Positions 16,599 through 24,746 of a DNA stretch of 64,000 nucleotides are shown in pieces. The DNA comes from Nocardioides furvisabuli (lineage in GTDB: Bacteria; Actinomycetota; Actinomycetes; Propionibacteriales; Nocardioidaceae), in assembly GCF_021083185.1 (NCBI RefSeq), contig NZ_JAIGQB010000007.1, positions 124,001 through 188,000 on the forward strand, given 5' to 3'. The notes beneath the pieces were generated by a model that was not told the DNA's origin, did not search any database, and saw nothing but the letters and a program-made list of their open reading frames with translations. A program made the translations under genes and the position numbers. How positions within the stretch are numbered: position 1 is the first letter of the stretch; every line of letters begins with the position of its first letter.

Positions 16599-17756
16599 AT
16601 GGGAACAGCACTGCTGGTCCTGTTCGCGCTCATCGTCCTCTTCGTCGTCGTGATGCTCGCCAAGACGGTCCGGATCGTGCCCCAGGCACGCGCGGCCATC
16701 GTCGAGCGCTTCGGCAAGTACAAGGGCACGCTTCCGGCCGGACTCAACATCGTCGTGCCGTTCGTCGACCGGGTGCGCTACCTCATCGACCTGCGTGAGC
16801 AGGTCGTGAGCTTCCCGCCCCAGCCGGTGATCACCGAGGACAACCTGGTGGTGTCGATCGACACCGTCATCTACTTCCAGGTCACCGACCCGGTGGCGGC
16901 GACCTACGAGATCGCCAACTACATCCAGGCCGTCGAGCAGCTCACGATGACCACCCTGCGCAACATCGTCGGTGGCATGGACCTCGAGGAGACGCTGACC
17001 TCCCGCGACGAGATCAACACCCGCCTGCGTGGGGTGCTCGACGAGGCGACCGGCAAGTGGGGCATCCGGGTCAACCGGGTGGAGCTCAAGGGCATCGACC
17101 CGCCGCCCTCCATCAAGGACTCGATGGAGAAGCAGATGCGGGCCGACCGCGACAAGAGGGCGCAGATCCTCACGGCCGAGGGTGGGCGCCAGGCAGCGAT
17201 CCTGACCGCCGAGGGTGAGAAGCAGTCGTCGATCCTCTCCGCCGAGGGTGACCGTGAGTCGCAGATCCTGCGGGCGCAGGCGGACCGTGAGGCGCAGATC
17301 CTGCGCGCCCAGGGCGAGGGCCAGGCCATCCAGACCGTGTTCCAGGCCATCCACGACGGGCGCCCGGACCAGTCGCTGCTCGCCTACCAGTACCTCCAGA
17401 TGATGCCCAAGATCGCCGAGGGCTCGGCCAACAAGGTGTGGGTCATCCCCTCGGAGATCACCAAGGCGATGGAGGGGCTCGGCTCCTCGATCCACGAGAT
17501 CGCCGGCATCCCGAAGGACGCCACGCCCAGCAAGCGCGTGGACATGGGTCCGACCGAGCCGCAGCTGCCGCGATCGTCGGCGGAGCCGGACACGCAGGCC
17601 ACCAGCGAGGCGGTCCAGCAGGCCATCGCCGAGGCCGAGAACGCCGCGAACCCGGGCAAGGGCGCCCGCAAGCTCGAGGGGGGTTCGAGCGCCGAGCCGG
17701 CCGCTCCCACGGACCCGGCCGCTCCCACTGACCCGGAGGCACCCGCCGGCCAGTGA
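16599..17756 (+). CDS. SPFH domain (stomatin/QmcA-like) protein with 11-residue repeats
   Basis: 385 residues. An N-terminal membrane helix (about 3-22), the SPFH domain (RIVPQARAAIVERFGKYKGTLPAG ... about 25-200), then a helical region with five consecutive 11-residue repeats around residues 193-247 (QILTAEGGR, AILTAEGEK, SILSAEGDR, QILRAQADR, QILRAQGEG), and a disordered Pro/Ala/Asp tail. SPFH proteins form large membrane rings. GGGGGAG lies just upstream of the ATG. The stop overlaps the next gene by 4 nt. Confidence 0.9.
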   Translation: MGTALLVLFALIVLFVVVMLAKTVRIVPQARAAIVERFGKYKGTLPAGLNIVVPFVDRVRYLIDLREQVVSFPPQPVITEDNLVVSIDTVIYFQVTDPVAATYEIANYIQAVEQLTMTTLRNIVGGMDLEETLTSRDEINTRLRGVLDEATGKWGIRVNRVELKGIDPPPSIKDSMEKQMRADRDKRAQILTAEGGRQAAILTAEGEKQSSILSAEGDRESQILRAQADREAQILRAQGEGQAIQTVFQAIHDGRPDQSLLAYQYLQMMPKIAEGSANKVWVIPSEITKAMEGLGSSIHEIAGIPKDATPSKRVDMGPTEPQLPRSSAEPDTQATSEAVQQAIAEAENAANPGKGARKLEGGSSAEPAAPTDPAAPTDPEAPAGQ

Positions 17757-18514
17757 GTCCCGTCGAAGCAGCGCTGATCGCCCTCGCAGGAGTGGCGGCC
17801 GGCACCATCAACACCGTGGTGGGGTCGGGAACGTTGATCACGTTCCCGACCCTGCTGGCGTTCGGCGTACCGCCCGTGACCGCCAACGTGAGCAACACCG
17901 TCGGCCTCGTGCCCGGCAGCATGTCGGGGGTCTTCGGCTACCGCCGCGAGCTCGCCGGCCAGCGCTCCCGCGTGCTGCGCCTCGGCTCGGCGTCCCTGCT
18001 CGGCGGCATCCTCGGCGCCGTGCTCCTGCTGTGGCTGCCGTCGGCGGCGTTCGACGCGATCGTGCCGGTGCTGATCCTGCTGGGCGTCGTGCTCGTCGTC
18101 ATCGGGCCGCGCGTGCAGCGGGCCGTCGCCGCCCGAGCGGAGGCGCGCGGCGGCATCCCCGACCACGGTGTCTGGTGGGTCTGGCCGGCGGTCGCCGCGA
18201 CGGGCGTGTACGGCGGCTACTTCGGCGCCGCGCAGGGCGTGCTGCTCATGGCCGTGCTCGGGATCGGTGTGGCCGACTCGATGCAGCGCCACACCGCCAC
18301 CAAGAACGTGCTCGCCCTCATCGTCAACGCTGTCGCGGCGCTGGTCTTCATCGCCGTCGCCGAGGTCGACTGGGAGGTCGCCGGGCTCATCGCCCTCGGC
18401 TCGGTGATCGGCGGACAGCTCGGCGCGACGGTGGGCCGACGCCTCCCGGCGTCCCTGCTGCGCGCCGTGATCGCGGTCGTCGGCCTCACCGCGCTGGTGG
18501 CCCTGCTCGTCTGA
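17753..18514 (+). CDS. TSUP (TauE/SafE) family permease
   Basis: 253 residues, about eight membrane helices arranged as two similar halves. GVAAGTINTVVGSGTLITFPTLL near the start and GVYGGYFGAAQGVLLMAVLG in the middle are the repeated family motifs. TSUP proteins move sulfur-containing or C2 organic anions across the membrane; the substrate here is unknown. The GTG start overlaps the SPFH stop (GTGA), so it is probably co-transcribed with NfeD-SPFH. Confidence 0.88.
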   Translation: MSPVEAALIALAGVAAGTINTVVGSGTLITFPTLLAFGVPPVTANVSNTVGLVPGSMSGVFGYRRELAGQRSRVLRLGSASLLGGILGAVLLLWLPSAAFDAIVPVLILLGVVLVVIGPRVQRAVAARAEARGGIPDHGVWWVWPAVAATGVYGGYFGAAQGVLLMAVLGIGVADSMQRHTATKNVLALIVNAVAALVFIAVAEVDWEVAGLIALGSVIGGQLGATVGRRLPASLLRAVIAVVGLTALVALLV

Positions 18515-18537
18515 GGGCGCTCGCCGGCGCTCGCGTG

Positions 18538-19515
18538 CTACTCGAGCGCCGAGGGCGGCTCCACCCACGCGCGCAGCCACGTGTCGAGGGCGGCGTACGC
18601 CGTCGCCCGGACCTCGGGGCGCGAGAGCACGACGTCGTGGATCGCGCCCTCCACGGCCACCGAGGTGACGTGGCGACCGACCGACGAGGCCCACTTCCGG
18701 ATCTGCTGCACGTCCAGCACGATGTCGTGGGTCGTGGCGGTCTCGTCGGTCTGCGGGCCGAACCAGGAGCGCGCTGAGGACAGCACCAGCGTGGGGCAGG
18801 CGACGTCGAGGCCGGCGTGCAGCTGCGCGTGGCCACGGCGGACCGCGCGCAGCCAGCCGATGTAGACCGGGCGGGACTGCAGCGGCTTCCAGTCGAGGTC
18901 GTAGTCCCACTCACCGCCGTGCTCGCGGTGCAGTGTCCGGCCGTAGACGTCGTCGACCTTCCGGGGGATGGGTTGCATGGGTCGCCTGGCGCCCAGCCGC
19001 TCGAGCGCCACCCGCGTGGCCGGGCTCCGCAGCCAGGCTGCTCCCTGCATGTCGAACCACGGCGAGTTCAGCACCAGCGCCCGGAGCTCGGGGGGCCGCC
19101 GCTCGTGGACCCAGAGCGGCAGTGTCAGCCCGCCGGTGGAGTGGCCGGAGGCGATGACGTCGGTGAACCCGTCGCGCTGGGTGATGCGCCACCAGGCCAG
19201 GTCGATCTCACCGAAGTACTCCGCCAGGTCGCTGACGTAGTGAGGTGTCTGGTGCTCGCGCAGCGACCGGCCGTACTTGCGCAGGTCGATGGCGTAGAAG
19301 GTGTAGCCGCGGTCGGCCCACCAGCGGGCGTACTCGTCGTGGAAGAAGTAGTCCGCGAAGCCGTGGACGTGGAGCACCGCGCAGCCGTTGGGGCGAGCCG
19401 GCTCGAGCGTGACCAGGGTGGCGACGACGGGGCCCTCGTCGTCGGGTGGGAGGGAGAACGTCTCGACCCGGTAGTCCGGCCCGAGGACGTCGGCCTGCAG
19501 GGGTTCCAGCGGCAT
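18538..19515 (-). CDS. alpha/beta hydrolase (monoacylglycerol lipase-like)
   Basis: 325 residues. AVLHVHGFADYF (oxyanion region), YAIDLRKYGRS, SGHSTGGLT with the nucleophile Ser near residue 136, and a late acidic residue and GAIHDV His. This is the serine hydrolase layout of monoacylglycerol lipases and lysophospholipases. There is no signal peptide, so it is probably cytosolic. ATG 6 nt after TAGGCT (leaderless pattern). Substrate unproven. Confidence 0.85.
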   Translation of the reverse strand: MPLEPLQADVLGPDYRVETFSLPPDDEGPVVATLVTLEPARPNGCAVLHVHGFADYFFHDEYARWWADRGYTFYAIDLRKYGRSLREHQTPHYVSDLAEYFGEIDLAWWRITQRDGFTDVIASGHSTGGLTLPLWVHERRPPELRALVLNSPWFDMQGAAWLRSPATRVALERLGARRPMQPIPRKVDDVYGRTLHREHGGEWDYDLDWKPLQSRPVYIGWLRAVRRGHAQLHAGLDVACPTLVLSSARSWFGPQTDETATTHDIVLDVQQIRKWASSVGRHVTSVAVEGAIHDVVLSRPEVRATAYAALDTWLRAWVEPPSALE

Positions 19516-19594
19516 GTCCGGAGCCTAGCGAGGCACCTCGGCGGATATCCCGGTTCTCGCGCGGCGAAGGTTGCCCAAGCCCTAGCCTTCGGAC

Positions 19595-20746
19595 GTGTCG
19601 GGAACGGTCGGAGCGGTGATGCGCGCGTGCGGGGCCTACGTCCGCCAGCGGGTGGAGGGCTGGCGCACCGGCTCGCGCGGCAGCCAGGCGTTCCTGCTCC
19701 TCGTGCTCCTGGCCCTCGTGGCGCTGGCCGTGGTGATCGGCTCCCTGCTGCAGGTGATCGTGCCGGTGTCGCTCTGGTTCTTCTTCCTGATGCTCGGGAC
19801 GATGCTGCTGCGCTTCCTGCCGCTGGTCGTGCTGGTCACGGTCCTCCTCGGTGTCTCGGTGTGGACGTCCGTCGAGACCAGCTTCGCCGCCCCGAGCCGC
19901 GCGTCGGCGCTGCTCATCTTCGCCGTGGCGATCGTCCTCGCGCTCTACCAGTCCAGCCGCCAGCGATCAGGCCTGCCGATGGCGCTGAGCGAGGCCGTGC
20001 TGACCCAGCTGCGCGACCGCCTGCAGCGTCAGGGCGTGGTGCCGCCCCTGCCGGAGGGGTGGCGCTCGCAGTCGGCCACCATCACCGCCAACGGGCCCAG
20101 CTACGCCGGCGACTTCCTCGTCGCGGACCTCCGCGAGGGCAGGTGGCTCGAGATGGCGCTCGTCGACGTGTGCGGCAAGGGCACGTCCGTGGGTCCCCAG
20201 GCGCTGCAGTTCGCCGGCGCCCTGGGCGGCCTGATCGGCGCGCTGCCGCCGGCCGAGCTGATGGCGGCGGCGAACAACTTCCTGCTCCGCCAGGAGTCCG
20301 ACGAGTCACTGGCCACCGCCGTGCACATCAAGGTCGACCTGGTCACCGGCGACTACACGATCACCAGCGCCGGCCACCCGCCCGCGCTGCACTGGCACCT
20401 CGGGCAGCGGGGGTGGTCGGTCGACAACGCGCGCGGCATGGCCCTGGGCGTGATCGAGGAGGCCGACTTCACCCCCAGCCACGGTCGCCTGCGCCCCGGC
20501 GAGGCGCTGATGTTCTACACCGACGGCGTCATCGAGACGGCCGGACGCGACCTCGACGACGGCATCGACTGGCTGCGCCAGGTCGCCCTCCAGGCGGTGG
20601 ACGCGCGCGGCTTCACCGGCATGCCGAAGCGGGTCCTGAAGAAGGTCCCGCGCGGCGACGACGACCGCGCGATGCTGGTCCTCGAGCGCCAGCCGCTGAC
20701 CTCGCCGGAGCGCGACTCCGAGCGCAGCCGCGCCCTGGGCGGCTGA
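19595..20746 (+). CDS. membrane-anchored PP2C (SpoIIE-type) serine/threonine phosphatase
   Basis: 383 residues. Three to four membrane helices at about 33-115 followed by a PP2C/SpoIIE domain: YAGDFLVADL, VDVCGKGTSVGPQA, ITSAGHPPALHW, GEALMFYTDGVIET. The metal-binding Asp residues are in place (G-D-F, V-D-V-C-G-K-G, Y-T-D-G). Such phosphatases often act on anti-sigma antagonist proteins; no kinase or antagonist is adjacent. GTG start 6 nt after TAGCCT (19583-19588). Convergent with the ABC operon, 5 nt apart. Confidence 0.9.
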   Translation: MSGTVGAVMRACGAYVRQRVEGWRTGSRGSQAFLLLVLLALVALAVVIGSLLQVIVPVSLWFFFLMLGTMLLRFLPLVVLVTVLLGVSVWTSVETSFAAPSRASALLIFAVAIVLALYQSSRQRSGLPMALSEAVLTQLRDRLQRQGVVPPLPEGWRSQSATITANGPSYAGDFLVADLREGRWLEMALVDVCGKGTSVGPQALQFAGALGGLIGALPPAELMAAANNFLLRQESDESLATAVHIKVDLVTGDYTITSAGHPPALHWHLGQRGWSVDNARGMALGVIEEADFTPSHGRLRPGEALMFYTDGVIETAGRDLDDGIDWLRQVALQAVDARGFTGMPKRVLKKVPRGDDDRAMLVLERQPLTSPERDSERSRALGG

Positions 20747-20751
20747 CCGCG

Positions 20752-21705
20752 TCAGGCGCCGCGGGAGTAGAGGTCGCGGATGACGTCCTCGATGTCGGGC
20801 TCCTGGATCGACAGGTCCGCCACGTCGTACGCCGCCGCCACTGCGGCCACGACGGGGGCCGCGCTCGCCTCGGTCGGGAACGACAGCCACTGCCGCGGAC
20901 CCTCGACCTTCCTCACCCACGCGCCCGGTACGTCGATGGGCGGGCCCTCGTCGACCAGGTCGACGACCAGGGTGCGGCTCGACCCGCCCTGGGCGTGCAG
21001 CCCGCCGAGCGAGCCGTCGTACACCGACGTGCCGTGGTCGATCACGATCACCCGGTCGCACAGTGCCTCGATGTCCTGGAGGTCGTGCGTGGTGAGGAGC
21101 AGCGTGGTGCTGCGCTCGGCGTTGAGGGCGCGCAGGAACTCGCGCAGCCGGCCCTTGCTCACCACGTCGAGCCCGATGGTCGGCTCGTCGAGGTAGAGGA
21201 TCTCGGGGTCGTGGAGCAGGGCCGCGGTGATGTCGCCGCGCATCCGCTGGCCCAGGCTGAGCTGGCGCACGGGCGTGTCGAGCTGGTCACCGAGGTCGAG
21301 CAGCTCCACGAAGCGGTCGAGGTTCTCGCGGTAGCGCGCGTCGGGGATGCGGTAGATCTTGCGCAGCAGCTCGAAGGAGTCGCGCAGCGGCAGGTCCCAC
21401 CACAGGGTCGTGCGCTGGCCGAAGACCACGCCGATGCGCTGGGCGAGCTGCGTGCGCTGCCGGCTCGGGTCGAGGCCGGCCACCCGCAGCGAGCCCGCGG
21501 TCGGGACGAGGATGCCGGTCAGCATCTTGATCGTCGTGGACTTCCCCGCACCGTTGGGGCCGATGTAGCCGACCATCTCGCCGGTCTCCACCGAGAAGGT
21601 CAGGTCGTGGACCGCGCGCACCTCGGAGCGCGTGCGGCGCACGAAGCCCGCGCGACGGCGTACGACGAAGGTGCGCTCGAGGCCGGAGACGTCGATCAGT
21701 GGCAT
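20752..21705 (-). CDS. ABC-2 exporter ATP-binding subunit
   Basis: 317 residues. Walker A GPNGAGKST, signature LSLGQRMRGDI, Walker B ILYLDEPTIGLD, and a C-terminal accessory domain. With the two permeases just upstream it forms a three-gene export system of the type with two different DUF990/ABC2_membrane_6 permeases, the kind annotated as viologen or drug exporters. The substrate cannot be read from sequence. The ATG lies 5 nt after the permease stop. Confidence 0.9.
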   Translation of the reverse strand: MPLIDVSGLERTFVVRRRAGFVRRTRSEVRAVHDLTFSVETGEMVGYIGPNGAGKSTTIKMLTGILVPTAGSLRVAGLDPSRQRTQLAQRIGVVFGQRTTLWWDLPLRDSFELLRKIYRIPDARYRENLDRFVELLDLGDQLDTPVRQLSLGQRMRGDITAALLHDPEILYLDEPTIGLDVVSKGRLREFLRALNAERSTTLLLTTHDLQDIEALCDRVIVIDHGTSVYDGSLGGLHAQGGSSRTLVVDLVDEGPPIDVPGAWVRKVEGPRQWLSFPTEASAAPVVAAVAAAYDVADLSIQEPDIEDVIRDLYSRGA

Positions 21706-21710
21706 GGGGC

Positions 21711-22544
21711 TCAGCTCCCGGTGGAGGTGTAGCGGCGCACGCCGGTGCGCCAGACGAGGAGGGCGGCGGCCACGACGACGGACGCGGCCAGGGGCGAGCA
21801 GAACTGCAGCCACGCGGGGAAGCCGAAGGGGTCGGACCGGCCGAGGAGGTAGAGGCACGGGTACCAGTTGACGAAGGCGATGGGCAGCACGACGGTCAGC
21901 GCGATGGCCAGCTCGCGGGGGAAGACCGTGAGGGGGTACTGCGTGAGCGTGTTCCCGCCGTAGGTGAAGGCGTTGGCGAACTCACTGGCGTCGCTCGTCC
22001 AGAACTGGACGCAGCTGAAGAGGACGAACAGGCCGAAGAAGAGCGCGCTCGAGCTGAGCACCATCAGCACCGCCACCAGCACGCGCGAGGGCGTCCAGTC
22101 CACGACCGGCAGCGCCCACGCCATCACGACGCCCGCCTGGGTGATGCGCCCGAGCCGGCGCAGCGTGAAGCGGTCGGAGCAGACCTGGACGAGCAGGGGC
22201 ACCGGCTTGGTGAGCATCTGGTCGAGGCGGCCGGTGCGGATGAACTCGCCGATGCGCTCGACGCTGCCGATGAGCGTGTCGGCGATGCCGATGCCGACGC
22301 CGGTCGCGCCGTAGAGCAGGGCGATCTCGCGCAGGCCGAAACCGCCGAGCGAGTCGATGCTGGAGAACATGATCGCGATGCCGGCGAAGTCGAGGGCGTT
22401 GATCAGCATGCTGCCCACGACGAGCATCGCGAAGGACGCCGGGTAGGACAGCTCCGCGCGGACCCACAGCCGCGCCATGTCGCCGTAGCGTGCGACCGGG
22501 TGCCACGACCGCGCGCTCGCCGGGGTCGTCGAGGTCTCAGCCAC
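21711..22544 (-). CDS. ABC-2 family permease (DUF990-like), second subunit
   Basis: 277 residues with about six membrane helices; FIRTGRLDQMLTKPVPLLVQV in the loop after helix 2 is typical of the ABC2_membrane_6 family (it matches RTGDVAIDLYRPVDLVGWY of the first permease). The GTG start at 22544 lies inside the end of the first permease (8-nt overlap), so the subunits are made together. Confidence 0.87.
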   Translation of the reverse strand: MAETSTTPASARSWHPVARYGDMARLWVRAELSYPASFAMLVVGSMLINALDFAGIAIMFSSIDSLGGFGLREIALLYGATGVGIGIADTLIGSVERIGEFIRTGRLDQMLTKPVPLLVQVCSDRFTLRRLGRITQAGVVMAWALPVVDWTPSRVLVAVLMVLSSSALFFGLFVLFSCVQFWTSDASEFANAFTYGGNTLTQYPLTVFPRELAIALTVVLPIAFVNWYPCLYLLGRSDPFGFPAWLQFCSPLAASVVVAAALLVWRTGVRRYTSTGS

Positions 22545-23334
22545 CCTGCACCACCAGCTTGCGGGTCGCGAGTGCCAGCACGAGCCGGCAGGCGAGCAGC
22601 AGCACGATCGCCCAGCCCGCCTGGAAGGCCAGCGCGCCCACCAGATCGAGCCCGGTGTGCCGCCCCAGCCAGATGTCGTTGGGGACCTGGATCATCGCCG
22701 AGAACGGGAGCGCCTCGGCGAGCGTGCCGAGCCAGCCGGGGAACAGCACGAGCGGGAGCGACATGCCGCTCAAGAAGATCGCGAGCGCGCCGGTGAGGAT
22801 GCGCGGACCGCTGGCGTCGAGCAGCCAGAAGGCGGTCGATGCAACGAGGAACCGGATGGCGAAGCTGACCACGACCGCCAGCGGGATGCTCAGCGCGAAG
22901 CCCAGCGCCGCGACAGGGGAGTCGGGCAGGGCGATGTCGAAGAGCAGCAGCCCCACGACGGTCGGAGCGAGACCGCGGGTGAGGAAGTGGTACGCCGCCC
23001 GGCCGAGGTCGCTCGCCAGGTACCACCCGACCAGGTCGACGGGCCGGTAGAGGTCGATGGCCACGTCGCCCGTGCGGATCCGCTCGGCGAGGTCGTCGGT
23101 GGCGCCCCCTCCCCACAGCGCGACGGTCATCAGCAGCGCCTGGCCGAGCCAGACGAAGGTGACCGCGTCGACGGCGTCGTAGCCGCCCGCGTCGGGGTTG
23201 GCCTTCCAGAGGGCGAGGTAGGCGAAGGAGTAGATGACGCCGAAGACGGAGTTGGTGAAGACCCCCGCGACGGTGGCCGCGCGGTAGGTCGAGTAGCGGC
23301 GGAAGGCGCGTGACGCCACGGCGACGTGCAGCAT
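22537..23334 (-). CDS. ABC-2 family permease (DUF990-like), first subunit
   Basis: 265 residues, about six membrane helices; it starts MLHVAVASRAFRRYSTYRAATVAGVFTN. I chose ATG 23334 because GAGAGGGG precedes it by about 5 nt; a longer frame to 23394 runs through a hairpin and lacks such a site. It is the first gene of the exporter operon (permease-permease-ATPase). Confidence 0.85.
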   Translation of the reverse strand: MLHVAVASRAFRRYSTYRAATVAGVFTNSVFGVIYSFAYLALWKANPDAGGYDAVDAVTFVWLGQALLMTVALWGGGATDDLAERIRTGDVAIDLYRPVDLVGWYLASDLGRAAYHFLTRGLAPTVVGLLLFDIALPDSPVAALGFALSIPLAVVVSFAIRFLVASTAFWLLDASGPRILTGALAIFLSGMSLPLVLFPGWLGTLAEALPFSAMIQVPNDIWLGRHTGLDLVGALAFQAGWAIVLLLACRLVLALATRKLVVQGG

Positions 23335-23352
23335 CCGTACCCCTCTCGCGAA

Positions 23353-23389
23353 ACGATCCCCGGCCCACCCACGAGGGGCCGGGGATCGT
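23353..23389. terminator. 14-bp perfect hairpin upstream of the exporter operon
   Basis: Arms ACGATCCCCGGCCC (23353-23366) and its exact complement at 23376-23389 enclose a 9-nt loop. On the minus strand it is followed by TTTCG. It lies between the CAP gene end (23432) and the permease start (23334), so it should end the CAP transcript; because it is only about 20 nt before the permease start it could also act in the exporter leader. Confidence 0.6.
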
Positions 23390-23431
23390 CTCACACGTGA
23401 GGGGTACGGCGCACGCGCGCGTGTCCTCGCG

Positions 23432-23989
23432 TCAGCGGTGCCGCACCAGGTTGACCACGCCGACCACCCGGCCCTGCGGATCCTCGGTGATCGCCACGCC
23501 GGCGCGACGGGCGTCCGGGTTGAGCAGGATCGCGCGGTGTTCGGGGGAGTCGAGCCACAGCCGCACCATCTCGTCGGGGGTCAGCGCGGTGCCGCGCACG
23601 AGCGTCTCCCCGGCCCACGCGTGGCGGCAGCGGCGGATCACCTCGCTCTGGTCGCGGTGCGAGAGGACGCCGGTGCGGGCGATGCGGGAGCCCCACTGCT
23701 CGGCCAGCTCGTCGGTGCAGACGTCGAAGTTCCAGATCTTGCGCAGGCCCAGCGCCGCCCGGGCGTCGTTGATCCGCACCATCAGCGCGTCCTCGAGCCG
23801 GTCGCGGTCCCGGCTGGTCGTGGGGTCCCCGATGAGCACGGTGGGGACCGACCAGGTCCGTGCCGCAGGCTCCCACCGGGACGTCGCGGCGAGCGCGCCG
23901 GTCGGCCCGGCCAGCACGACCGCGCCGAGCGCCGCTGCGGTGGCGGCGCGCGCCAGCGACCGTCGCGAGCGGGGTCGGGGGTGGCGCAC
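23432..23989 (-). CDS. secreted CAP/SCP-domain protein
   Basis: 185 residues. A signal peptide is clear: basic RHPRPRSRRSLAR, hydrophobic AATAAALGAVVLAGPTGALAA. A CAP (SCP/PR1) domain follows: MVRINDARAALGL, W-x-S-R-I-A-R-T-G-V-L-S-H, WAGETLVRG and WLDSPEHRAILLNPDARRAGV. Function of bacterial CAP proteins is mostly unknown (some act at the cell wall). The GTG at 23989 has GGAGGGA 6 nt upstream, which decides the start against longer frames. Confidence 0.87.
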   Translation of the reverse strand: MRHPRPRSRRSLARAATAAALGAVVLAGPTGALAATSRWEPAARTWSVPTVLIGDPTTSRDRDRLEDALMVRINDARAALGLRKIWNFDVCTDELAEQWGSRIARTGVLSHRDQSEVIRRCRHAWAGETLVRGTALTPDEMVRLWLDSPEHRAILLNPDARRAGVAITEDPQGRVVGVVNLVRHR

Positions 23990-24107
23990 GGTCGTCCCTC
24001 CAGTGCGGGATCCGGGTCGGGGGTGTCGGATCTTGAGGAGATCTCGGGAGTTCTCCCACCACGGATCACAACAGTTTGACCGTTTCTGCATGTCGGAACC
24101 CGGAAAG

Positions 24108-24154
24108 GGGGGCCCGGTGGTCTGGACCGCAGGGGTCGGGACCACCGGGCCCCC
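24108..24154. terminator. 15-bp perfect hairpin after the PEBP gene
   Basis: Arms GGGGGCCCGGTGGTC (24108-24122) and its exact complement (24140-24154) around a 17-nt loop that can itself pair GACC with GGTC. It sits 22 nt beyond the end of the minus-strand PEBP gene, the right place for its terminator. Confidence 0.7.
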
Positions 24155-24175
24155 AGGGGCACGGGCGCAGGCGGA

Positions 24176-24697
24176 TCAGTGCTGGTAGGTGCCGTGGATG
24201 ATCGCGCGGCCCAGCGTCTTGAACGCGAGGTTGAAGGAGACGACGGCGTTGGAGGCGCTGTCGTCGACGCCGAGCGACTCGTCCTGGACGGCGTGCACCA
24301 CGAAGAAGTAGCGGTGCGGCTGGTCGCCCTCCGGCGGCGCCGCACCCATGAAGCCGGCCTCGCCGCCGTCGTTGCGCACGTGAAAGGCCTTGCCCGGCAG
24401 GTCGCCGGCCGCGGCGCCGGTGTCGAGGGAGGAGACGTCGGCGGGGACGTCGACCAGGCACCAGTGCCAGAAGCCGCTCGGGGTCGGCGCGTCGGGGTCG
24501 AAGCAGGTGACGACGTAGGACTTCGTGCCCTCGGGCGCGCCCGACCAGCTCAGCTGCGGCGAGGTGTTGCCGAGGGCGGCCACCTGGTCGTCCTTGAGCG
24601 GCGCACCATCGGTGACGTCGTCGCTGGTGACCGTGAAGGACGCGGTCGCCGGCAGGTAGTCGTACGGGTTCGGGCTGACAGGTCGCTCGATGCTCAT
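24176..24697 (-). CDS. YbhB/YbcL (PEBP, Raf kinase inhibitor-like) protein
   Basis: 173 residues. [20 protein letters not shown] is the phosphatidylethanolamine-binding-protein ligand motif (DPDxP and GxWHW), and [10 protein letters not shown] the second. No signal peptide. The role of the bacterial family is not settled. ATG 6 nt after TAGGTT (leaderless pattern), divergent from the cobA/cysG gene. Confidence 0.9.
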   Translation of the reverse strand: MSIERPVSPNPYDYLPATASFTVTSDDVTDGAPLKDDQVAALGNTSPQLSWSGAPEGTKSYVVTCFDPDAPTPSGFWHWCLVDVPADVSSLDTGAAAGDLPGKAFHVRNDGGEAGFMGAAPPEGDQPHRYFFVVHAVQDESLGVDDSASNAVVSFNLAFKTLGRAIIHGTYQH

Positions 24698-24746
24698 TCC
24701 TCGAACCTAGCCACGGGTCCAAGACGCTGACCAGAGACAATGCAGC

